A stretch of 64,000 bases of DNA from Consotaella salsifontis (GTDB lineage: Bacteria; Pseudomonadota; Alphaproteobacteria; Rhizobiales; Rhizobiaceae). The notes under the pieces are model-generated. The model did not search any database, was not told the DNA's origin, and worked only from the letters and a program-made list of their open reading frames with translations. Shown one piece after another: positions 1 through 7,601 of this stretch. The translations under genes and the position numbers were made by a program. Numbering within the stretch: the stretch's first letter is position 1; every line of letters begins with the position of its first letter. The stretch covers positions 1-64,000 of the forward strand of contig NZ_FUXL01000005.1 of the NCBI RefSeq assembly GCF_900167365.1, given 5' to 3'.

Positions 1-91
1 TCGGCCAGATCCTCTCCACCATCTCCGCCGACGAATGCAGCAACTACCTCGTCAACTCAGGATATGGACGATCCTAATCTCATCCCGCTCT
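1..91 (+). mobile_element. 3' end of an IS630-type insertion sequence (transposase C-terminus)
   Basis: Frame 3 reads into the window and ends at TAA 75-77. It encodes the last 24 residues of a transposase, including ISADECSNYLVNSGYG, which resembles the ADECANYFRNAGY tail typical of IS630/Tc1-type transposases. The catalytic DDE core lies outside the window. IS630 elements insert at TA; a TA at 90-91 just after the coding end is a plausible outer border. The next recognisable coding sequence starts at 93, so the element seems to abut and truncate it. The family call rests on the tail motif only. Confidence 0.6.
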
Positions 92-92
92 A

Positions 93-392
93 ATGTTCGA
101 TAGCGCGCGATCCGAAGCGGCGGTCGACACCGATCTCATCCCCTATTGGATCTACGAAGGTTCCGTGAGGGTCGAACGGCGCGTGCCGATGTTGCCGTTC
201 AGCCGGGAAGTCACGCGGCTCGCTTGGCTCAAACGCAGCCTCACGGTCTATCGCCTGGCCTTTGGTCAACCACGGCAGGACGATCTGCTTGACTACCTGC
301 AAACTCTCGCCGGCGAGGGCATGGACCCAAGCCTTCTTGGCGATCTGCAAATTCGGCTCGAACCAGGACTTCCTGGCGGGTCAGAACCATAG
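93..392 (+). pseudogene. C-terminal remnant of a probable SNF2/DEAD-type helicase
   Basis: This 99-codon frame contains YWIYEGSVRVERRV and VYRLAFGQPRQDDLL. From memory, the second string resembles the C-terminal tail (xYRxxFGQPRQEDLL) of large SNF2-related helicases found in accessory and defence loci. No Walker motifs or helicase domains are present, because any N-terminal part would lie to the left, where the IS630 end sits. The frame is open in phase with the transposase stop, so the ATG at 93 is probably an accident and not a real start. It reads as a gene broken by IS insertion, but an unrelated protein is possible. Confidence 0.4.
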
Positions 393-676
393 CCACGTCG
401 CGACCATCCTCGAGGTCCCCTATACGAAGTGAAGCGCGTGCCGCGCCGGCGACATGGTTCGACCGCATTCCTTGAAGGGCGCCGCCCGCTGGGCCGGGCT
501 GTCGGCAAAGCGGAAGCCCCGGCGTCCGGTCTTTATCAAACGGCTTTGGAACGGGACCCCTCATCGGCGTCCAAACGGGGGTCCGGCTCATATGTGGAAC
601 GGCCCGGTTGGCAAGGCGTGCGCCGCGTAAATCGCCGTCGGACGGTGCAGTCATATGTCCGGCCTGTTGGCGCGGT
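393..676. other. non-coding or decayed stretch inside the mobile-element remnant
   Basis: Several overlapping frames are open here on both strands, but none gives a recognisable protein or a convincing ribosome-binding site. The stretch lies between the helicase-like remnant and the broken IS256-type transposase. It is probably decayed element DNA. The point where transposase similarity stops, near 677, may be an old deletion or insertion junction. Confidence 0.4.
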
Positions 677-1071
677 CAGCCGCACGGCACGCCCGAAGCG
701 CCGCGTCGAGACGTTGATCAGCATCAGGCTCATCGCCCAGCGACCGAGTCAGTCCTCCGCCGTCGCCCGATCCCAGCTCGGGACCGGGACCTCATGGCCG
801 TCTGCGCTGCGAACCCGTGGGCGATCGACACCACCTTGCCGCCGTGGAAGCCGTCCGCCCCCCGCATCTTGCCCCAGCGGTGCGCCTGGCGCTGCTCGTT
901 GCGGCCGTGGCGCGGACCGCACGCTGCCTCGACATCGGCCTCCATCATTGCGCTCAGCGTCTCGATTCCTGCGGCAAGGCAGAACCGCTCGAAGCTCTCC
1001 TGGACGTCAGCGAAGGCTTCCTCCACAGCTTCGCCGATCGGGGCGGCCGCGACCGTGCTATTCTTCTTCAT
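677..1071 (-). pseudogene. IS256-type transposase, N-terminal part, frameshifted and with an in-frame stop
   Basis: Reading from ATG 1071, the minus strand encodes the start of an IS256/Mutator-type transposase (SFERFCLAAGIETLSAMM, ACGPRHGR, HRWGKMRG). Around 826-832 the frame changes: after GFHGGKVV the family sequence continues in another frame as DRPRVRSADGHEVPVPSWD. That frame then meets TGA (749-751) where the family normally has Trp (AED-stop-LGRWAM), and continues as MSLMLINVSTRRFGRAVRL to about 677. Similarity then stops, so the catalytic domain is missing. With one frameshift, one nonsense codon and a 3' truncation, the element cannot make transposase. Confidence 0.75.
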
Positions 1072-1239
1072 GGCGTTGCTCTCCAATGTGGATTCGACAC
1101 CCCGAGCCTACCGGCTCAAGGTGAGCAACGCCGCCCCCCTCACAGTTTCAACATCAAGCGGGACATCCCCCGGATCTCGGGCGCAACCATATTGCCTCGC
1201 GCCACCCGCCGCGTTAGTTCATCCGTTACACCACGCTGT

Positions 1240-1326
1240 CACAGGATGGCCGAGACCAAGGCTCAGGTCGATCGACAAAACAATGACTTACGGCGGATTC
1301 GGGTTCGAATCCCTCTCTCTCCGCCA
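1240..1326 (+). other. tRNA-Ser 3' end / decayed tRNA-Ser copy; probable attachment-site scar of an island
   Basis: The last 26 nt (1301-1326) have exact tRNA 3' geometry: GGG of the T stem, loop TTCGAAT, stem CCCTC, acceptor TCTCTCC, discriminator G and CCA. The acceptor would pair with GGAGAGA, as in tRNA-Ser. The 5' T-stem partner is wrong at its first two positions, so the preserved identity starts at the GGG. Upstream, 1247-1260 (TGGCCGAG, then AAGGC) resembles a tRNA-Ser D arm, and the span of 87 nt suits a tRNA-Ser, but no anticodon arm forms. I infer an att scar or a degenerate tRNA copy. The mobile remnants all lie to its left. Confidence 0.55.
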
Positions 1327-1340
1327 TGCCTAAGTCATTG
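1281..1340. repeat. inverted repeat enclosing the tRNA-Ser 3' fragment
   Basis: CAATGACTTA (1281-1290) is repeated exactly and inverted as TAAGTCATTG (1331-1340). Nested inside are GGCGGA (1292-1297) with TCCGCC (1320-1325), and GATTCG/CGAATC around the T loop. The block could fold as a long, interrupted hairpin. Whether it is a recombinase site, a structured terminator or chance is unknown. Confidence 0.5.
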
Positions 1341-1632
1341 ATTTCCTGCGATCCGAACGCCTGATTCTCAGATCATCCTGTCACAGCGTCCTGTCACACT
1401 GTTTCGGGCGTTTGTTTCTTGCATGCTCTGCTCGCACCCTTCGTCACGAGGCGCGGACTCCTCTTCTGGTTCCGCAGGCCGGTTCCGGTGGACCTGGTCT
1501 CCTGCCTCGGACATCCGGCGATCGCCCCGCAGAGTGACAGCTGGATGACCAGACGAAGGGCATGGAAGCTCGTGCATACAGTCGCGCCGAGAGAACGGCG
1601 CGACTGAGCCTTTTATCGAGAGGCCGAAGCTA
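1341..1632. other. intergenic region between island edge and blc operon
   Basis: I see no convincing gene here. Open frames lack recognisable sequence and overlap one another. The only structured element is the hairpin at 1580-1605. Confidence 0.5.
1580..1605 (-). terminator. hairpin downstream of the blc operon
   Basis: AGTCGCGCCG (1580-1589) pairs perfectly with CGGCGCGACT (1596-1605) around a 6-nt loop. It lies 28 nt beyond the lactonase stop codon, so it could end the minus-strand blc transcript. The U-rich tract is poor on the minus strand and better on the plus strand (CTTTTAT at 1610-1616), so the direction is uncertain. Confidence 0.5.
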
Positions 1633-2424
1633 TCATGCGTAGTAGTCCGGCGCCTTCTTGAAGCTGGACCAGGCGTCGGGATCGTGGCCTGTGACAACGG
1701 TCGCGACTTCCCGTTCGGCGAGGGTGCGCAGCTTTTGGACCGAGCGCACGGTATCGACCGTGGAGGCAAGGAAGCCTGGAAGCGCCTTCTCCTCCCAGTG
1801 ATCGACCGTATAGGCCGCATCGATCGTCAGAAGCATGGGCTTGGACTGCGGCAGGCGGACGAGGAAGGACTGATGCCCCGGTGCGTGCCCCGGCGAAAAG
1901 ACCGTGGTCAGCGTCCCGTCGCCATAGATGTCATAGTGGTCGTCCGCGACACCGTTCAGGAACTGCCATTTCAGGCCCGGCTTGTCGAAATCTTTGCGAA
2001 TATAGCCGCCCGCCGCGAACCAGTCGGGCGTGAAGGCGTACTCGTATTCGCAGCGTTGAACGATATGGGTTGCGTTCGGGAAGCGACCGATCGCGCCCGT
2101 ATGGTCGAGATGGAGATGCGACTGAACCACATAACGCACGTCAGCCGGATCGATACCCAGCGCCTTGACTTGATCGACGCAACCCTGGTCCTTGTCCAGC
2201 ACTGGCCAGTAGACGTCGCAGATGCCGCCCCAATGGCCGCGCGGGTCACTCGCCACCTCGATGGCGTTGCCGCCGTCGATGATCGCATGCCCGTCGGGAT
2301 GGGTGATCAGGAAGAACGGGACCGGGATTTCGTAATCCGCGCCATTGCCCTGGTTCATCTTGATGTTGTGGACTTTGCACTTCAGCGTACCCGACTGAAG
2401 CATGTAGAGCCTGATATCCGTCAT
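1633..2424 (-). CDS. blcC: gamma-butyrolactone / N-acyl-homoserine lactone lactonase, BlcC (AttM) type
   Basis: This 263-residue metallo-beta-lactamase-fold hydrolase should open lactone rings, giving 4-hydroxybutyrate from gamma-butyrolactone and possibly quenching acyl-homoserine lactone signals. The zinc motif SHLHLDH sits at residues 102-108 (H103, H105, D107, H108). Further ligands fit H180 (FSPGHAPGH), D202 and H247 (TGHDPDAW). The length equals that of Agrobacterium BlcC. It has no signal peptide, so it is cytoplasmic. It is the last gene of the blcABC order, 50 nt after the alcohol dehydrogenase. The identity of the three-gene set supports the butyrolactone role; activity on acyl-homoserine lactones is family knowledge, not shown here. 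Confidence 0.85.
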   Translation of the reverse strand: MTDIRLYMLQSGTLKCKVHNIKMNQGNGADYEIPVPFFLITHPDGHAIIDGGNAIEVASDPRGHWGGICDVYWPVLDKDQGCVDQVKALGIDPADVRYVVQSHLHLDHTGAIGRFPNATHIVQRCEYEYAFTPDWFAAGGYIRKDFDKPGLKWQFLNGVADDHYDIYGDGTLTTVFSPGHAPGHQSFLVRLPQSKPMLLTIDAAYTVDHWEEKALPGFLASTVDTVRSVQKLRTLAEREVATVVTGHDPDAWSSFKKAPDYYA

Positions 2425-2474
2425 TCTGTCTCCTCCCGTGAGATCGTTGATTGAAAGGTTCGATAAGGGACGGC

Positions 2475-3635
2475 CTAGAAGGCCTCCTGGTAGAGACGCA
2501 ACGCATCCGCCTCGGTGACATCGACTGGATTGTTCACTAGAAGCCGCGTCTGCTTCATCGCGTCGTTGGCGAGCAGCGGCAGTTTTTCCTCGCTCACTCC
2601 AACGTCACGCAGCCGGCGCGGTGCACCGCTTTCGTCCATGAGGCGTTGCATGGCGTCGACGAAAGCGTTGGAGCGCGCGGACGCATCGCCCGCCCCCGGC
2701 ACGCCGAGGACATCGGCGAGTTCGGCATAGAGCGGGGCGGCGGTGGCAGCGTTGAAGCGCAAAACCGGCCCGAGCATCAATGCGTTCGAGAGCCCGTGCG
2801 GCACATGGTAATGCCCCCCCAGCGGATAGGCGAGGGCATGAACAGCCGCGACCGGCGAGTTGGCGAAGGCTTGGCCCGCCAGCATCGCGCCCAGCAGCAT
2901 GGCCTCCCGCGCCTCCCTGTTCGAGCCGTCACGGCAGGCGGCCAAGAGGTTGGAACCCAAAAACCGCAAAGCCTCACGCGCCAAGGCGTCGGACAGGGGA
3001 TTCTTCTTGTGCCGGCTGGTATAGGCCTCGATCGCATGGACCATGGCGTCGATGCCGGTGGCGGCGGTGTGGATGGCGGGCAGGCCGACAGTCAGCTCAC
3101 CATCGAGCAGAACATAATCCGCATAGAGCTGGGGCGAGACGACTCCCATCTTGGTGGTCTCGCCCGTGGTGAGAATCGAGATATTGGTGACTTCCGACCC
3201 GGTTCCCGCCGTCGTCGGCACGAGAACCAGCGGCATGCGCGAGCCAGTAACCTTGCCGATGCCATAAAGCTCAGACAAGGGTTGCTCAGCGACGGTCAGC
3301 ACCGCCGTGAGCTTGGCGACGTCGAGAGAGGAACCGCCGCCGAGGCCGACGACGATGCCACATTCGGCCGCCTTTGCCTTCTCCACGGCGTCGAGAAGCA
3401 CCGCCTCCGGTGGGTCGGCCACCACGGAATCGAAAATCGTGACGGTGAAACCCGAGGCTTCGAGACCGACGACGATCGGCGCGATCAGTCCGGCCTTCAC
3501 CAATCCCGCGTCCGTGACAAGAAACAGCCGCCGCGCCGAGAAACGTTCGGCAAGGCGCTGGCCGAGCTGCTGGGCACCGGACCATTCGACCTGAATGGCC
3601 GGCACCGTACGAAACTCGAAACTATTGATGGACAT
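2475..3635 (-). CDS. blcB: iron-containing alcohol dehydrogenase, 4-hydroxybutyrate dehydrogenase (BlcB type)
   Basis: A 386-residue group III (Fe-dependent) alcohol dehydrogenase. It shows the NAD-binding GGGSSLD near residue 100 and the metal-binding region DAMVHAIEAY followed by HVPHGLSNALM. In the blc pathway this enzyme oxidises 4-hydroxybutyrate to succinic semialdehyde, between the lactonase and the semialdehyde dehydrogenase. The neighbours on both sides fit. It is preceded by a 189-nt gap after blcA, longer than usual inside an operon, with no gene and only a weak hairpin. An internal promoter in that gap cannot be excluded. Confidence 0.82.
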   Translation of the reverse strand: MSINSFEFRTVPAIQVEWSGAQQLGQRLAERFSARRLFLVTDAGLVKAGLIAPIVVGLEASGFTVTIFDSVVADPPEAVLLDAVEKAKAAECGIVVGLGGGSSLDVAKLTAVLTVAEQPLSELYGIGKVTGSRMPLVLVPTTAGTGSEVTNISILTTGETTKMGVVSPQLYADYVLLDGELTVGLPAIHTAATGIDAMVHAIEAYTSRHKKNPLSDALAREALRFLGSNLLAACRDGSNREAREAMLLGAMLAGQAFANSPVAAVHALAYPLGGHYHVPHGLSNALMLGPVLRFNAATAAPLYAELADVLGVPGAGDASARSNAFVDAMQRLMDESGAPRRLRDVGVSEEKLPLLANDAMKQTRLLVNNPVDVTEADALRLYQEAF

Positions 3636-3824
3636 GAACGACCTCCCATAGTGCTAAGGCATGAGACCCGGCTTCAGAACCGGGCGTTATGCTCCCGATT
3701 ATCGCTATTGCTTCGGATTTGCTGAAAACCCGCATTTCGCTGTTCTGCAGGTGCGAGCAATACCGGCGCGGGTTCGGCCATGGCGTGCGCCGAACAGAGA
3801 GATATCGGTGATCCTCGCCAGCCT

Positions 3825-5279
3825 CTAACGAAGCGCCGAGCACCAATATTTTACCTCGAGATATTCCTCGATGCCGTGATGCGAACCTTCGCGCCCAAGG
3901 CCGGACTGCTTGACCCCGCCGAAGGGCGCGACCTCGTTGGATATCAAGCCGGTATTATGGCCGATCATGCCGTATTCCAGCGCCTCGACGACCCGCCACG
4001 CGCGCCGGATATTCTCGGTATAGAAATAGGAGGCGAGACCGAACTCGGTGTCGTTCGCCAGCGCGATCACCTCCTCCTCCGTCTCGAAGCGGAAGAGCGG
4101 CGCGAGGGGCCCGAAGGTCTCCTCGCGCGCCACCCGCATGGCGCCCGTGGCGCCCGCCAGAACGGTCGGCTCGAAGAACAGACCGCCCAGCCCATGGCGT
4201 TTGCCGCCGGTGACGATACGAGCGCCCTTGGAGACGGCGTCGGCCAAATGGCTCTCGACCTTCTCAACCGCCGCCTCGTCGATCAACGGGCCGATCTGCA
4301 CGCCGGGCTCCGTGCCCCGCCCAACCTGAAGCGTCGCGACCTTGGCCGCGAGCTTTTCGGCGAAGGCATCGAAGACACCGGCTTGAACGTAAAGCCGATT
4401 TGCGCACACGCAGGTCTGGCCGGCGTTGCGATACTTGGAGGCGATGGCTCCCTCGACAGCAGCATCGAGATCGGCGTCGTCGAAGACGATGAAGGGGGCG
4501 TTGCCGCCGAGCTCCAGCGACAGGCGTTTGATCGAGGGAGCGCATTGCGCCATCAGAATGCGCCCGACTTCGGTCGAGCCGGTAAAGGAGAGCTTGCGCA
4601 CGACGTCGCTGCCAGTCAGCACGCGGCCCACTTCGCGCGAATCTCCGGTGACGATCTGAAGGACCCCGGCGGGAACACCCGCCTCCTCAGCCAGAACGCC
4701 AAGCGCAAGCGCTGTCAGGGGCGTCTGCTCGGCAGGCTTGACGATGATGACGCAACCGGCGGCCAGCGCCGGCGCCACCTTGCGGGTTATCATGGCCGCC
4801 GGGAAGTTCCAGGGAGTGATGGCCGCGCAGACGCCGACCGGCTGCTTGAGCACCATCAGCCGCTTGTCGGCCTGCGGAGCGGGAATGATTTCGCCATAGA
4901 CCCGCTTGGCCTCTTCGGCGAACCACTCGATGAAGGACGCGGCATAGACGATCTCGCCCTTGGCCTCTGCCAATGGCTTGCCTTGCTCTGCCGTCATCAG
5001 GGCGGCGAGATCGTCCGCATTCGCAAGGATCAGCTCGAACCACCGGCGCAGTATTTGCGCGCGCTCCTTTGCGGCAAGCTGAGACCAAGGCCCGAAGGCC
5101 TTCTGCGCCGCCTCGATGGCCTGGGCAACCTCACTCGCGCTGAGCGAGGGAACGTGCGCGATGATCGAACCGTCTGCCGGATCGCGGACCTCGATCGCCT
5201 CCTTACTCGAAGCAGTCGACCAGGATCCGTTGATCAGGCAGGATTCACGCAGAAGGGCAGTGGAGCGAAGCTGAATCAA
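3825..5279 (-). CDS. blcA: NAD(P)-dependent succinate-semialdehyde dehydrogenase (BlcA type)
   Basis: This 484-residue aldehyde dehydrogenase should oxidise succinic semialdehyde to succinate and feed the TCA cycle. Visible are TPWNFP (N158), the general-base region LELGGN (E256) and the catalytic Cys in NAGQTC (C290). The start is TTG at 5279, chosen because AAGAGG lies 5 nt upstream and the N-terminus (LLRESCLINGSW) aligns with the usual SSADH start. It is the first gene of the blc set and faces the IclR gene across 68 nt containing two inverted repeats. A GabD role in GABA catabolism is an alternative, but the context favours blc. Confidence 0.85.
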   Translation of the reverse strand: MIQLRSTALLRESCLINGSWSTASSKEAIEVRDPADGSIIAHVPSLSASEVAQAIEAAQKAFGPWSQLAAKERAQILRRWFELILANADDLAALMTAEQGKPLAEAKGEIVYAASFIEWFAEEAKRVYGEIIPAPQADKRLMVLKQPVGVCAAITPWNFPAAMITRKVAPALAAGCVIIVKPAEQTPLTALALGVLAEEAGVPAGVLQIVTGDSREVGRVLTGSDVVRKLSFTGSTEVGRILMAQCAPSIKRLSLELGGNAPFIVFDDADLDAAVEGAIASKYRNAGQTCVCANRLYVQAGVFDAFAEKLAAKVATLQVGRGTEPGVQIGPLIDEAAVEKVESHLADAVSKGARIVTGGKRHGLGGLFFEPTVLAGATGAMRVAREETFGPLAPLFRFETEEEVIALANDTEFGLASYFYTENIRRAWRVVEALEYGMIGHNTGLISNEVAPFGGVKQSGLGREGSHHGIEEYLEVKYWCSALR

Positions 5280-5306
5280 GGGGACCTCTTATTGAATCGA
5301 TGGCTC

Positions 5307-5343
5307 GGTTCAGTATATTGAACTAAGTTCCCTATTTCGAACT
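5307..5343. promoter_or_regulatory. double inverted repeat, probable BlcR operator
   Basis: Two inverted repeats lie between the divergent blcA and blcR. IR1 is GTTCA-N6-TGAAC (5308-5323) and IR2 is AGTTC-N8-GAACT (5326-5343), with centres 19 bp apart. The four half-sites share GTTC. BlcR of Agrobacterium, an IclR protein, is known to bind paired inverted repeats in the same intergenic position and to release on succinic semialdehyde. The equivalence is inferred from position and architecture. Confidence 0.65.
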
Positions 5344-5347
5344 AAGA

Positions 5348-6160
5348 ATGTTGTCACCTTTAGGAAATGTCAAGTCGATGCCGCAGCCTACGAAAACCGT
5401 GACAGCCGGTGCCGCGCCGGCTCTGCGCCGTGCGATCGAGGTGCTCGATCTCCTGGGAAGCGTCCACGAACCGATGGCGGCGGCTGATATCGCGCGCGAA
5501 CTCGGCATCCCGAAGAGTTCGGCCCACGGCTTGATCGCAACGATGATGGAGTACGAACTCGTGATTCGTGGCGTGGATGGGCGCATCCGTCTCGGCCCGC
5601 GATTGATGCGATGGGCGGGCGGATTTCTTGGCCAGACCAACCTTGTCAGCGAATTCGAACACTATTTTGCAGGGGCAACCGAGCTTGACGACTACACGAT
5701 CACGCTGACGGTTCTGGAGGGGCGAGAGGTCGTCTATATCGCCTGCCACAACAGTGGGCAGCCGCTTGGTCTGACCTTCCGGATCGGCATGCGCCTGCCG
5801 GCCCCCTACACCGCGACCGGCAAGGCGCAGCTGTCCACGATATCTGCGGGCGAACTTGAGCGTCTGTTCGCCGAGCCGAAGGATTGGCCCGCCCCATTGA
5901 CGCACCTTGGCGTCGGCTCCCTGGAGCAGTTGAGCGCTGAACTCGATGCAGTGCGCAGGAACGGGTATTCGATCGATGCCGGACAGGTTCGCGAAGGAAT
6001 GGTTTGTCTCGGCGCGCCGATAAAGGACCATTCCGGCCGCGCCCTTGCCGGGATTGCCGTCAGCATGATCCGGAGTGAGGCGACCGGCCCTCTCCTGGAG
6101 GCGCTGGGAGAGCGTATCCGATGCGCCGCGGATACTCTAACTCACAGGCTCGGGAACTGA
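5348..6160 (+). CDS. blcR: IclR-family transcriptional regulator (BlcR/AttJ type)
   Basis: A 270-residue IclR protein. It has an N-terminal winged helix (LRRAIEVLDLLGS, then AADIARELGIPKSSAHGLI) and the C-terminal IclR effector domain. It is divergent from blcABC, the arrangement of the Agrobacterium blc locus, so it is likely the repressor of that operon. The first ATG (5348) nearly touches the second inverted repeat and has a poor ribosome site. An in-frame ATG at 5378 (260 residues) has AGGA about 12 nt upstream and may be the true start. Effector specificity for succinic semialdehyde is inferred. Confidence 0.78.
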   Translation: MLSPLGNVKSMPQPTKTVTAGAAPALRRAIEVLDLLGSVHEPMAAADIARELGIPKSSAHGLIATMMEYELVIRGVDGRIRLGPRLMRWAGGFLGQTNLVSEFEHYFAGATELDDYTITLTVLEGREVVYIACHNSGQPLGLTFRIGMRLPAPYTATGKAQLSTISAGELERLFAEPKDWPAPLTHLGVGSLEQLSAELDAVRRNGYSIDAGQVREGMVCLGAPIKDHSGRALAGIAVSMIRSEATGPLLEALGERIRCAADTLTHRLGN

Positions 6161-6230
6161 GCGCCATCGAGGCTTCAGCGACGGATCGACCGAACTCCTG
6201 TCGGAGGTCGACAGCGGGTCTCCGATCCGC

Positions 6231-7388
6231 TCAGCGGACAAGCTGGGGCGCGGCTGTCGAGCCACGCACCACCAGTTCGACAGGCACGGTCACGCAAGCA
6301 GGTGCCGCCGCCGGCTCCATCACCCGTTCGAGAAGCATTTTCACCGCGGTTCGGCCCATGCGCGCCAAAGGTTGATGGACGGTCGTCAATCCCGGCTTCA
6401 TCTGCGCCGCCAACGGCAAATCGTCGAAGCCGGCGAGGGAAATATCCCCTGGGACGGACAGGCCCGCCTCATGGATGGCGGCAGCCGCCCCGACGGCGCT
6501 GATATCGTTGGCGGCGAAGATCGCGGTGGGGCGTGGTTCCAGCGCGAGCAGGTAATTCGCACCCTCAAAGCCACCCTTTTGCAGATAATTGCCTTCGGCC
6601 ACCAAGCGCGGATCGTCCGCCATGCCTGCCTCCCGCAGAGCGTCGCCATAGGCTCTCAGGCGATCTCGCGCCGATTCCATTCGGTTGTCGCCGGTGATGA
6701 AGCCGATGCGCCGATGACCCAGTTCCATGAGATGGCGCATCAAAAGTCGCGCGCCGGCGTAGTTGTCGCCCGAAACCCACGGGAATGGGTCATGCTCGCC
6801 CCGGCGCTCGATGGTGACCACAGGAATGCGGGCGCGCGCCAGAGCATCGAGGTAGTCGCCCTGATAGGGCAGGATCGCGATGACGCCGTCGGCCACTTGG
6901 TGCAAAAGATCAAGCACGCGACCCGGTGGGCGGCCGGCGGAATCGGGCGGTGAATAGACCAGTAGGTCCTGGCCGACACCGCGCACCGCGCTGCCGATGG
7001 CCGTGACCACCTCGCCGGCAAACGGCGTGTGAAGCTGTGCGGTGACGCCGATGATGCCGTTGCTGCCGCCGCTGCGGCGCGACGAAAGGCGCTGTGCCAT
7101 CCAGTTGATGACGTATCCCATCTCATCGGCGATGCGCAAAATGTCCTCACGCACCTGCTGGGAAACGCCGGGACGGTTGTTGATCGCGCGAGACGCCGTC
7201 ATCCGCGAGACGCCCGCGACCCGGGCGATCTCGGCCAATGTGGGCGCGGCATGCGCGGCGTCGGCTTCGCGCTCGCGTTCAGACGCCTCGCGATCGACAC
7301 GCGCCCGTCCGCTCTCCGATGAGGCATTCTCCCTCGGTGGATGGCTCTCTTGAGCCTTCTTCGGGCGGGGCACGATGGCGTCGTTCAT
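6231..7388 (-). CDS. LacI-family transcriptional regulator of the adjacent sugar-uptake genes
   Basis: This 385-residue protein has a LacI helix-turn-helix (TLAEIARVAGVSRMTASRAI) after an unusual 50-residue polar N-terminal extension. The periplasmic-binding-like effector domain follows (IGVTAQ, GDNYAGARLLMRHL, FAANDISAVGAAAAI, GFDDLPLA). The start ATG at 7388 is the first Met that keeps the domain in register. The open frame continues far upstream without sense, and that part is not coding. The gene diverges from the ABC transporter and GH3 cluster. A perfect-arm operator overlaps the promoter of that cluster, so it probably represses it until a glycoside or its product binds. The sugar is unknown. 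Confidence 0.85.
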   Translation of the reverse strand: MNDAIVPRPKKAQESHPPRENASSESGRARVDREASEREREADAAHAAPTLAEIARVAGVSRMTASRAINNRPGVSQQVREDILRIADEMGYVINWMAQRLSSRRSGGSNGIIGVTAQLHTPFAGEVVTAIGSAVRGVGQDLLVYSPPDSAGRPPGRVLDLLHQVADGVIAILPYQGDYLDALARARIPVVTIERRGEHDPFPWVSGDNYAGARLLMRHLMELGHRRIGFITGDNRMESARDRLRAYGDALREAGMADDPRLVAEGNYLQKGGFEGANYLLALEPRPTAIFAANDISAVGAAAAIHEAGLSVPGDISLAGFDDLPLAAQMKPGLTTVHQPLARMGRTAVKMLLERVMEPAAAPACVTVPVELVVRGSTAAPQLVR

Positions 7389-7525
7389 GGCGTGGCCGCG
7401 GTCCTGGTCCGCATGATCTAACTTGCGACCAGAGCATTCCCTAGACCGCAACCCGTGCGCGGGAAAGCGCCGAGAGGCGAGATGTCGCATGCCTGACACA
7501 TGCTGTCGAGGCGCAACGAGACGCG

Positions 7526-7555
7526 TTGACATGGGCGTAACGTTATCGGTAACGT
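7526..7555 (+). promoter_or_regulatory. promoter and LacI-type operator for the ABC/GH3 cluster
   Basis: A TTGACA -35 box (7526-7531) is followed, 18 nt later, by the -10 region at 7550-7555. Overlapping that -10 is ACGTTA-TCGG-TAACGT (7540-7555), a palindrome with 6-bp arms of the LacI/GalR operator kind. Binding there would block RNA polymerase. It lies 47 nt upstream of the binding-protein start. Confidence 0.6.
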
Positions 7556-7601
7556 ACCTCATGTTCCGGCGCGTGATCGGAGCTTTACGGGAGGTATCGT
7601 G

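Noticed and set aside
1212-1240. tRNA-like string GTTAGTTCATCCGTTAC
   Set aside because: Neither strand completes a cloverleaf; only the 3' tRNA-Ser piece to its right has proper geometry.
429-1341. Several 170-240-codon plus-strand frames in the island remnant
   Set aside because: They run antisense to the broken transposase and give no recognisable protein.
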